7,637 nucleotides of DNA, from NCBI GenBank assembly GCA_035406565.1, contig DAONLG010000072.1, positions 1-7,637 of the forward strand, given 5' to 3'. The notes under the pieces are model-generated. The model was not told where the DNA came from. It searched no databases and saw only the letters and a program-made list of their open reading frames with translations. Made by a program: the position numbers and the translations under genes. Shown here piece by piece: positions 1-5,275 of the stretch. Positions within the stretch are counted from its first letter, which is position 1. Each line of letters begins with the position of its first letter. Source of the stretch: Soehngenia sp035406565 (GTDB taxonomy: Bacteria; Bacillota; Clostridia; Tissierellales; Tissierellaceae).

Positions 1-45
1 TTTCATTGAATAAAACTTTATACTTTTATATGACATTTTCACTGA

Positions 46-921
46 CTATTGACATAGTATTTTCTCTAGTTCTGATTTATCAAAATTATATTTTGTATTA
101 CAAAAATGGCATACAACCTCAGCTTTACCGTCTTCATTGATGATATTTTCTATTTCTTCCTTACCTAAACTTACTAGCATAGCCTCTATCTTTTCTCTAT
201 TACAGTCGCATTTGTATTCTAAATCGATCTTATCAATAAATTCCATCTCAAATTCAGGCAATATTTTTCTTATTATTTCTTCTGGTGTATTTCCTTCATT
301 TATCAGCGTGGAAATGGGTTTTATATTCTTCAAACTATTCTCGATTTGTTCGATTTCCTCATCTTTTATGCCTGGCAATAGTTGTAATATATATCCACCG
401 GATGCTTTAACTGAAGTGTCTTTGTCTACGAGCACACCCAAAGCAACTGCCGTTGGAACTTGCTCAGAAGTCATATAGTAGTTTGCAATATCTTCTGCGA
501 TTTCACCAGATATTATATCTGCTTGCCCAACATAAGGCTCCTTTAAGCCTAAATCTATTATAACAGTTATAAGACCATCCTTTCCTACAACCGAACCTAC
601 ATCTAATTTACCTTCTTTTGTGCTTGGTGCATCTGCAAATGGATTTCCAACTAATCCCTTCACTCTACCATTGTTTCTTGAAACTATTACTATATCTCCT
701 AAAGGCCCTCCTCCAGATATTTTTAGAGTAAGTAAATCATTGTCATTTTTCATCATTGCACCCATAATAGCTCCCGCAGTCAATGCCCTCCCTAAAGCAG
801 CTGTTGCTGTTGGAGAAGTAGCATGAATCTTTCTAGCATGTTCTACTAAATTAGTAGTTGTTGCTGCATAAATTCTAACCCTTTTATCTTTATCTATGGC
901 TTTGACTAAGTAGTCCTTCAT
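46..921 (-). CDS. hslO: Hsp33 redox-regulated molecular chaperone
   Basis: Hsp33 is a cytoplasmic holdase chaperone. Oxidation of its zinc-binding cysteines switches it on, and it then holds unfolding proteins during oxidative or heat stress. The 291-residue product is full length for the family. The N-terminal domain carries typical stretches (HATSPTATAALGRALTAG at about 33-50, then GGGPLG near 70-75). The C-terminal redox switch is complete: CxC at C238/C240 and CxxC at C271/C274. One further cysteine, C290, is the penultimate residue and is not part of the switch. ATG at 921 follows AGGAGG (935-930) with an 8-nt spacer, only 15 nt after the upstream methyltransferase stop, so it is probably the last gene of the hpt cluster. 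No terminator is visible in the 45 nt after its TAG stop. The identification is firm; operon membership is inferred from spacing. Confidence 0.97.
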   Translation of the reverse strand: MKDYLVKAIDKDKRVRIYAATTTNLVEHARKIHATSPTATAALGRALTAGAIMGAMMKNDNDLLTLKISGGGPLGDIVIVSRNNGRVKGLVGNPFADAPSTKEGKLDVGSVVGKDGLITVIIDLGLKEPYVGQADIISGEIAEDIANYYMTSEQVPTAVALGVLVDKDTSVKASGGYILQLLPGIKDEEIEQIENSLKNIKPISTLINEGNTPEEIIRKILPEFEMEFIDKIDLEYKCDCNREKIEAMLVSLGKEEIENIINEDGKAEVVCHFCNTKYNFDKSELEKILCQ

Positions 922-936
922 ACTTTACCCCTCCTT

Positions 937-1680
937 TTAATCAATATTCGCTACAAAGCATATTCTTTGTGTTGTATCATCTATTTGCTCAAATGAATAA
1001 TCGCTATATTTATATACCCCTGTAAATCCATTTTCAATTAAATTTCTTTCAATGTATTCAGTTTTATATGCTTTTTGCCTGTGGTGTTCGTCAAATCTTT
1101 CATATAAATTATCATCTCTTAAAACAAAAAAAGTAAGATAATAATCACATATTTCTAATTTTTCATCATATGAACTATCCCAAGTATAAAATATATCATC
1201 TTTGTCATTTAAAAATATATTATTGCCAATTATTTTTGAAATCTTATAGTAAGAATTAATATCAAAAATAAATAGGCCACCTTGATTTAAATGCTCTCTA
1301 ACATTGAAAAAAATTTTGTTAAGATCGTTAGGATTAGTAATATAATTCAAGCTATCACACCCACAAATAACCAAATCGTATTTTTTATTAAATTTAAAAT
1401 TTCTCATATCTAAATTATAAAATTTAACATTCTGATTATCTTTAAATTTATTGTATGCTATAGACAGCATATCAGGTGAAAGATCGAACGCATCAATTCT
1501 TGATGTAATTTTTGATAGTTCAGCCGTTAATTTCCCAGTTCCACAAGCCATTTCTAATGTGTTTTGGGGGGTTAAATCCTTTAATTCTAAAATTTTACTG
1601 ATAAAATCTCCCCAAGTCTTATAATCAATATCATCTATTAACTCATCATAAATCAATGCAAATTTTTCATATATATTCAA
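937..1680 (-). CDS. Class I SAM-dependent methyltransferase, substrate unknown
   Basis: The 247-residue protein has the Rossmann-type methyltransferase core. Motif I is EMACGTGKL (43-51), the acidic residue after strand 2 is D66 in DAFDLSPDML, the likely adenine contact is D91 in NLDMRNF, and the post-II strand is YDLVICGCDSLNYI (101-114). The opening YEKFALIYDELIDD resembles the YqeM-like methyltransferases of Firmicutes, whose substrate is unsettled, so no symbol is given. A soluble small-molecule or RNA methyltransferase is plausible. The start is TTG at 1680: the next in-frame codon but one upstream is a stop (TGA), and translation from TTG matches the family N-terminus. The only purine-rich site, AGAAAGG (1700-1694), is 13 nt from the TTG, which is poor spacing. 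It is ideally placed for an out-of-frame ATG at 1687 (see findings). The gene lies 21 nt after the CPBP gene and 15 nt before hslO. Confidence 0.9.
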   Translation of the reverse strand: MNIYEKFALIYDELIDDIDYKTWGDFISKILELKDLTPQNTLEMACGTGKLTAELSKITSRIDAFDLSPDMLSIAYNKFKDNQNVKFYNLDMRNFKFNKKYDLVICGCDSLNYITNPNDLNKIFFNVREHLNQGGLFIFDINSYYKISKIIGNNIFLNDKDDIFYTWDSSYDEKLEICDYYLTFFVLRDDNLYERFDEHHRQKAYKTEYIERNLIENGFTGVYKYSDYSFEQIDDTTQRICFVANID

Positions 1681-1701
1681 GATTCATATCATGCCTTTCT
1701 A

Positions 1702-2652
1702 TCATTGTATTAATAAAAACATGCCATTTACAAATATAAATATCAATATTACAATCCCAACTGGTGCCCAATTAATTTTTTCAATTTCTAATGCATCTTC
1801 TGGTAATTCATTTTCAATTTGCTCATATTGGTCATTGTTATTTGTTTTGTCTATTTTCTCTGGAAAATGAACTAATAAAGTTCTTAACATAAATGCTGAT
1901 ATTATAGAGATTATGAATAATACAATAATTGTTATTATTGTCTCTTTACTTTGATTTATTTCAGGATTATTTATGACTATATCTTCTAAATCCTCAATCT
2001 TTTGCATTGCAAAATAACTTATGGCTAAAGAAAATGAATTATTAACAAAGTGTCCCCACATAGACGCTACTATACTGTCCGCTTTAAAATAAACAATCCC
2101 GAGGATAATCCCAAGAAATACCGGCCCAATGAAATTAAATAAATTAAAATGAAATAATCCAAATAATATTGACGTTATAATTATAGCCTTCCTTTTACCT
2201 AGTTTTTCATAGGAATTTAACATCAAACCTCTGAATAATACTTCTTCACATATACCTGGAGTCACCCCTATCACAAATAAGCTAACTAAAAAATCATTAA
2301 AGCTTGTAGGAATTGGTACTCCTGTATTTGTAGCATCTGTAAAAATGCCTATTATTGTACTCACAATAAAATTTAGAAATACTGCTATTGGATATGAAAA
2401 TATTATAATGAAAAAAACAAATATCAATTGATTAATACTGACAAAATTTAATCTTAAAACTCCCCTAATTGAGTATTTATTATCCCTTAAAAATACAATT
2501 ACAGGTAAGAGTATCAATAAGTATTCAGTGACTATAAGCCCAATATTTAAATTGATTGTCTGAATTAAACTGCCTACAGTAAGCATTAATATCCCTAGTA
2601 TTAAATATATTAAATTAGATTCATTTATAGTAGGTACTTTTCTATTTTCCAT
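1702..2652 (-). CDS. CPBP-family intramembrane metalloprotease
   Basis: This is an integral membrane protein of the CPBP family (CAAX prenyl protease 2/Abi-type), predicted to cleave substrates inside the membrane with a metal site. From the ATG start it has 316 residues. The three signature motifs are EEVLFRG (136-142, with E136/E137 and R141), FGLFHFN (164-170, H168) and WGHFVNN (199-205, H201 and the following Asn pair). Hydrophobic segments fill most of residues 14-250. A hydrophilic acidic stretch (about 265-293) precedes a last membrane helix (about 296-316). The ATG at 2652 is preferred because AGGAG (2664-2660) lies 7 nt upstream. The in-frame GTG at 2658 would be only 1 nt from that site. 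Family members include bacteriocin-immunity and processing proteases, but nothing nearby names a substrate. The gene sits between hpt and the methyltransferase gene in a tight same-strand run. Confidence 0.93.
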   Translation of the reverse strand: MENRKVPTINESNLIYLILGILMLTVGSLIQTINLNIGLIVTEYLLILLPVIVFLRDNKYSIRGVLRLNFVSINQLIFVFFIIIFSYPIAVFLNFIVSTIIGIFTDATNTGVPIPTSFNDFLVSLFVIGVTPGICEEVLFRGLMLNSYEKLGKRKAIIITSILFGLFHFNLFNFIGPVFLGIILGIVYFKADSIVASMWGHFVNNSFSLAISYFAMQKIEDLEDIVINNPEINQSKETIITIIVLFIISIISAFMLRTLLVHFPEKIDKTNNNDQYEQIENELPEDALEIEKINWAPVGIVILIFIFVNGMFLLIQ

Positions 2653-2659
2653 CTTCACG

Positions 2660-2664
2660 CTCCT
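2660..2664 (-). promoter_or_regulatory. Ribosome binding site that sets the CPBP start
   Basis: AGGAG here lies 7 nt before ATG 2652 but only 1 nt before the in-frame GTG 2658, so it favours the ATG as the true start of the CPBP protease gene. Confidence 0.7.
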
Positions 2665-2669
2665 CTTAA

Positions 2670-3194
2670 TTATTCAAAAGTGAATATATAAGGAATATTC
2701 CTGTAATAGTTACCATAATTTAAACCATATCCAACAATAAATACATCTGGTATAACAAATCCGGAAAAATCAGGCTGCAAATCTACTTTTCTGCGACTAG
2801 GTTTGTCAAGCATAACACATATCTTTATCGACTTAGGTTCTTTTAAACTTAAGTGCTCAACAACTCTTAATAGAGTATTTCCAGTATCTATTATATCGTC
2901 CACAACTAAGACATCCCTGTTTTTTATATCTGTTCTTATATCTTGGAGGATATTAACTATTCCAGATGATACTTCTTCATCTCCATAGCTTGCCGTAGTC
3001 ATAAAATCAACTTCTACAGGTGAATTTATCTCTCTTACTAAATCAGCTGCAAATATAAAACTACCTCTTAATAATGATATTACAACTATTTCATTTCCTT
3101 GATAATATTCACTTATTTCCGCACCCATTTCCTTGATCCTAAATGCAATATCCTCTCTTGTAAAAAGCACTCTCTCTTTTTTATTCTGACTCAC
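2670..3194 (-). CDS. hpt: Hypoxanthine(-guanine) phosphoribosyltransferase
   Basis: The enzyme salvages hypoxanthine (and usually guanine) with PRPP to give IMP or GMP in the cytoplasm. At 174 residues it is close to the usual bacterial length of about 175-185. Visible elements are the pyrophosphate loop LLRGSF (41-46), the flexible loop with ASYGDEEVSSG (68-78), the PRPP signature VLVVDDIIDTGNTL (95-108) with D103 as the presumed catalytic base, LDKPSRRKVD (129-138), and the purine pocket FVIPDVFIVGYG (146-157). Two residues are unusual: D99 replaces the Glu of the common ED pair, and N159 replaces the Asp of the common GLDY motif. Translation starts at GTG 3194, with AGGAG (3207-3203) 8 nt upstream. 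The start lies inside the preceding small ORF (14-nt overlap). The gene is not flanked here by tilS and ftsH, its frequent neighbours in Firmicutes. Family call is firm; full activity is less certain because of N159. Confidence 0.94.
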   Translation of the reverse strand: MSQNKKERVLFTREDIAFRIKEMGAEISEYYQGNEIVVISLLRGSFIFAADLVREINSPVEVDFMTTASYGDEEVSSGIVNILQDIRTDIKNRDVLVVDDIIDTGNTLLRVVEHLSLKEPKSIKICVMLDKPSRRKVDLQPDFSGFVIPDVFIVGYGLNYGNYYRNIPYIFTFE

Positions 3195-3339
3195 TCTTTT
3201 CTCTCCTTTCTAATTCTAAAAGTATTTTCTTATGATCTAATTTTATTTCTCTCAGTTCTCTTAAAATCAAATTAATTGTGTACTGCATGCTGAATAATAT
3301 TACAAATATTATAACACCAATAATTAACTTTGTGTTCAT
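3181..3339 (-). CDS. Small single-pass membrane protein with charged coiled-coil tail
   Basis: This 52-residue ORF has ATG at 3339 and TAA at 3183-3181. A near-perfect ribosome binding site, AGGAGGG (3350-3344), places AGGAGG 5 nt before the ATG. The sequence begins MNTKLIIGVIIFVILF. Residues 5-26 form one hydrophobic helix long enough to span the membrane. Residues 27-52 are highly charged, with a hydrophobic heptad pattern at I25, L29, I32, I39 and L43, suggesting a short cytoplasmic coiled coil. There is no cleavage or lipobox motif. Its last 14 nt overlap the start of hpt in another frame, and the hpt ribosome binding site lies inside it, so the two are probably translationally coupled. 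It appears to be the first gene of the hpt-CPBP-methyltransferase-hslO cluster. I do not recognise the family. It could be a membrane anchor or scaffold, or mainly a leader ORF that sets hpt translation. Confidence 0.75.
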   Translation of the reverse strand: MNTKLIIGVIIFVILFSMQYTINLILRELREIKLDHKKILLELERREKSESE

Positions 3340-3364
3340 TTTTCCCTCCTAAAAAGTATAAGTA

Positions 3365-3392
3365 TTCGAAATTTAGCATAATGTGATATAAT
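3365..3392 (+). promoter_or_regulatory. Extended -10 promoter for the DUF4364 gene
   Basis: TATAAT at 3387-3392 matches the consensus and is preceded by TG one base upstream (3384-3385), giving an extended -10 element. The best -35 is weak, TTCGAA at 3365-3370 with a 16-bp spacer (3 of 6 matches), which an extended -10 can offset. The predicted start near 3399 would leave a leader of about 20 nt holding the AGGTGAT ribosome binding site. Confidence 0.55.
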
Positions 3393-3401
3393 TAATGTAA
3401 A
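3375..3401 (-). promoter_or_regulatory. Possible promoter for the microprotein-hpt-hslO cluster
   Basis: Read on the minus strand, TTTACA (3401-3396, 5 of 6 matches to the -35 consensus) and TATGCT (3380-3375, 4 of 6 to the -10) are separated by 15 bp, shorter than the ideal 17. Transcription would start near 3368, leaving about 28 nt before the ATG at 3339, enough for the AGGAGGG site. It overlaps the opposing DUF4364 promoter, so the two could interfere or share a regulator. AT-rich background makes chance matches likely. Confidence 0.35.
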
Positions 3402-3406
3402 TTAAT
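3391..3406. repeat. ATTAAT-N4-ATTAAT repeat, candidate operator
   Basis: Two copies of the palindromic hexamer ATTAAT (3391-3396 and 3401-3406) are spaced by GTAA, so the site reads both as a direct repeat with a 10-bp period and as an inverted repeat. It begins at the end of the plus-strand -10 box and covers the predicted -35 of the opposing promoter. That placement would suit a dimeric winged-helix repressor, but such AT-rich repeats also arise by chance. Confidence 0.25.
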
Positions 3407-3420
3407 AAAAAGGTGATGCT

Positions 3421-3945
3421 ATGTACAATATTGATCCACAAGAAATAGCCAGATTTAAGCTTATTATACTTTATACTATAAAAGAATCTCCTGCTCCTAT
3501 TGATAATATCAAATTGACAGAACTCCTCATCGATAAATTTGATTTAAATTATTTTCTAATTCAAGAATATCTAATAGAGTTACTTAAAAACCAGTATGTT
3601 TCAGAATTAGAAGATAATGGCAATATCAAGTATTTAATAACTGACAAAGGAATTCAAGCTTTAGATTATTTAAAAGATATTCTTGGAGATAAAGAAAAGA
3701 GCATATTATTAAACTTATTTAATAATCCAATTAAGCAGAAGGAACAAAAAGAAGATGTCATAGCTGATTACTATCTTAAGGAAAGTGGAGAGTACAATGT
3801 CAATCTTAAACTTATTGAGAAAGATGAAATTTTATTTAGTTTGTATGTAAGTGTCCCTACTGAAGATCAAGCTAAATTATTGTGTAAAAAGTGGAAAGAA
3901 AATCCTGTATTTTACCACAAGTCGATTTTAGATTTATTTATATAG
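3421..3945 (+). CDS. DUF4364-type winged-helix protein, putative regulator
   Basis: The 174-residue protein resembles the DUF4364 family of Clostridia, small proteins with a winged-helix N-terminus that are assumed to regulate transcription. Residues about 10-85 read as a winged helix: helix 1 (FKLIILYTIKES), helix 2 (NIKLTELLIDKF), the likely recognition helix (YFLIQEYLIELLKNQYV), then a wing (NIKYLITDKGIQAL). Residues about 95-174 form a mixed, charged C-terminal domain (YNVNLKLIEKDEILFSLYVSVPTEDQAKLL) that could dimerise or bind a ligand. No enzyme motif is seen. ATG at 3421 follows AGGTGAT (3411-3417). It is the only plus-strand gene here, divergent from the microprotein-hpt cluster and convergent with folC. 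This layout is common for a local or self-regulator, but its targets are not evident. Family assignment is from remembered pattern, not a search. Confidence 0.85.
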   Translation: MYNIDPQEIARFKLIILYTIKESPAPIDNIKLTELLIDKFDLNYFLIQEYLIELLKNQYVSELEDNGNIKYLITDKGIQALDYLKDILGDKEKSILLNLFNNPIKQKEQKEDVIADYYLKESGEYNVNLKLIEKDEILFSLYVSVPTEDQAKLLCKKWKENPVFYHKSILDLFI

Positions 3946-3962
3946 TTCATTCACATTAAGCT

Positions 3963-3998
3963 AGATGCAGCTAAAATTATTTAATTTTAGCTGCATCT
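3963..3998. terminator. Perfect 15-bp inverted repeat at the convergent gene ends
   Basis: The left arm AGATGCAGCTAAAAT (3963-3977) and the right arm ATTTTAGCTGCATCT (3984-3998) pair without mismatch around a 6-nt centre (3978-3983). It lies 17 nt after the stop of the DUF4364 gene and spans the last codons and TAA of folC. Its position between convergent genes suggests a shared bidirectional transcript end or a 3'-end stabiliser. No clear run of T follows the stem on either strand, so it is not a canonical Rho-independent terminator. Confidence 0.55.
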
Positions 3999-5275
3999 CT
4001 TACTTCTCCAATCATGTAAAGAGAACCAGTAAACAATATCAGATCATTCTCATTGGCAATTAATAAAGCTCTTTCTACAGCCTTTTTAATATCTTTCTCA
4101 ACAATTACATCATCTTTAGTCCATATTTTTTCTATCTGCTCTTTCATTCTCTCTGCATCTAATTTCCTTTCAGTATTAGCTTCAGTTGCAATTATAATAT
4201 CTGCCATTGGTACTAGCAAACTTAACATATGATCAAAGTCTTTATCCTTTAGTATAGCAATCCCTAATATTAATCTGTCAAACTTAAAGTTGCCCAAAGC
4301 TTTGACAAGATTCTCAACTCCTTCAAGATTGTGGGCTCCATCTATTATGAATTTGGGTTTATGTCGTAAAAGTTCAATCCTACCATGCCAGATTGTCTTC
4401 TCTAATCCCTCTTTTATATCATCATGAGATATTTTTATGATCCCATAATCATTTAATGTTAACAATGTAGTAATAGCCGTTGCTGCATTGTAAATTTGAT
4501 GTTTGCCGATTAAATTTATTCTAATATTTTCTATAAGATGATTTTTATAATGAAAATCGAATAAACTACCATCTTCTGATAAATATTTTATATTTGCATT
4601 CTCAACTGGAACTTCAACAAAAACTGCATTTTTTTCATAAGCGATTTTTTTTATAGCTTCCTGAGCTTCATCAGGTTTTGGATAAGATATTACTATCCCA
4701 TTTTCTTTTATAATACCCGCCTTTTGAATTGCTATTTCTTCTAATGTGTTTCCTAAAACTTCCATATGATCGTATGATATTGTTGTTATCACTGATGCAA
4801 GAGATGATTCAATAGCATTTGTTGCATCGCCTTTCCCTCCTAGTCCAACTTCCAAAACTACTATATCCACATTGTTTCTATTAAAATGCAAAAATCCTAT
4901 TGCTGTTATTATTTCAAATGTAGTTGGATGCTCATATCCAAGCCTAACCATTTCATCACACGCTTTTTTTACTTCTTCAGTAAGCATTGCAACGTCTTCT
5001 TCTGATATTTCTTTGCCATTTATTTGAATTCTCTCAGTAAACCTTTCTAGGTGAGGTGATGTATATAGCCCTGTTTTGTATCCTGCTTCCATCAAGCAGC
5101 TCGATAAATACGCACTAGTTGAGCCTTTCCCATTTGTTCCCGCAACATGAATGTACTTTAAATTATGATGTGGATTATTGAGTAAGCTCAGGAGTTTTTT
5201 AATAGAATTCAATCCTAATCTTGATCCATACTTGTTTTTATCATCAATAAAATTTAAGGCTTCTTGATAATTCAT
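3977..5275 (-). CDS. folC: Bifunctional folylpolyglutamate synthase/dihydrofolate synthase
   Basis: FolC adds L-glutamate to dihydropteroate and then to folates in the cytoplasm in an ATP-dependent Mur-ligase-type reaction, making folates usable and retained. The 432-residue product is full length. Visible motifs are the P-loop AGTNGKGST (45-53), the folate-binding loop TSPHLERFTERIQING (72-87), EVGLGGKGDATN (142-153), SYDH (167-170), KAGIIK (185-190; K185 is the likely carbamylated lysine), GKHQIYNA (257-264), WHGRIE (296-301) and DGAHN (312-316), followed by the C-terminal domain ending in LFTGSLYMIGEV. The GGKGDATN loop differs from the common GGRLDATN, a position that varies in the family. 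ATG at 5275 overlaps the valS stop as ATGA. GGAGG (5287-5283) lies 7 nt upstream inside valS. The last codons and the stop lie within a palindrome (3963-3998). Whether it is bifunctional or polyglutamylating only cannot be told by eye. Confidence 0.97.
   Translation of the reverse strand: MNYQEALNFIDDKNKYGSRLGLNSIKKLLSLLNNPHHNLKYIHVAGTNGKGSTSAYLSSCLMEAGYKTGLYTSPHLERFTERIQINGKEISEEDVAMLTEEVKKACDEMVRLGYEHPTTFEIITAIGFLHFNRNNVDIVVLEVGLGGKGDATNAIESSLASVITTISYDHMEVLGNTLEEIAIQKAGIIKENGIVISYPKPDEAQEAIKKIAYEKNAVFVEVPVENANIKYLSEDGSLFDFHYKNHLIENIRINLIGKHQIYNAATAITTLLTLNDYGIIKISHDDIKEGLEKTIWHGRIELLRHKPKFIIDGAHNLEGVENLVKALGNFKFDRLILGIAILKDKDFDHMLSLLVPMADIIIATEANTERKLDAERMKEQIEKIWTKDDVIVEKDIKKAVERALLIANENDLILFTGSLYMIGEVRDAAKIK

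Noticed and set aside
1..45. AT-rich end of the window as a terminator or new gene start after hslO.
   Set aside because: Only a weak AT-rich inverted repeat and no start codon with a ribosome binding site can be seen in this short stretch.
49..54. Plus-strand TTGACA at the end of hslO as an antisense promoter.
   Set aside because: No acceptable -10 box follows at 16-18 bp and no plus-strand gene lies downstream.
137..826. Plus-strand open frames at 137-478 and 620-826.
   Set aside because: They are antisense to clearly coding hslO, have low-complexity translations and no ribosome binding site, and match no family.
2656..2658. GTG at 2658 as the start of the CPBP protease gene.
   Set aside because: It is only 1 nt from the AGGAG site, while ATG 2652 is 7 nt away.
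3355..3360. Minus-strand TATACT as the -10 box of the microprotein-hpt cluster.
   Set aside because: Transcription would begin inside the AGGAGGG ribosome binding site, and no -35 lies 17-18 bp upstream.
4820..4850. GGKGDATN in FolC, instead of GGRLDATN, as a sign of altered function.
   Set aside because: This loop varies among working FolC enzymes (L. casei has GGDTDSTN), and all other motifs are intact.
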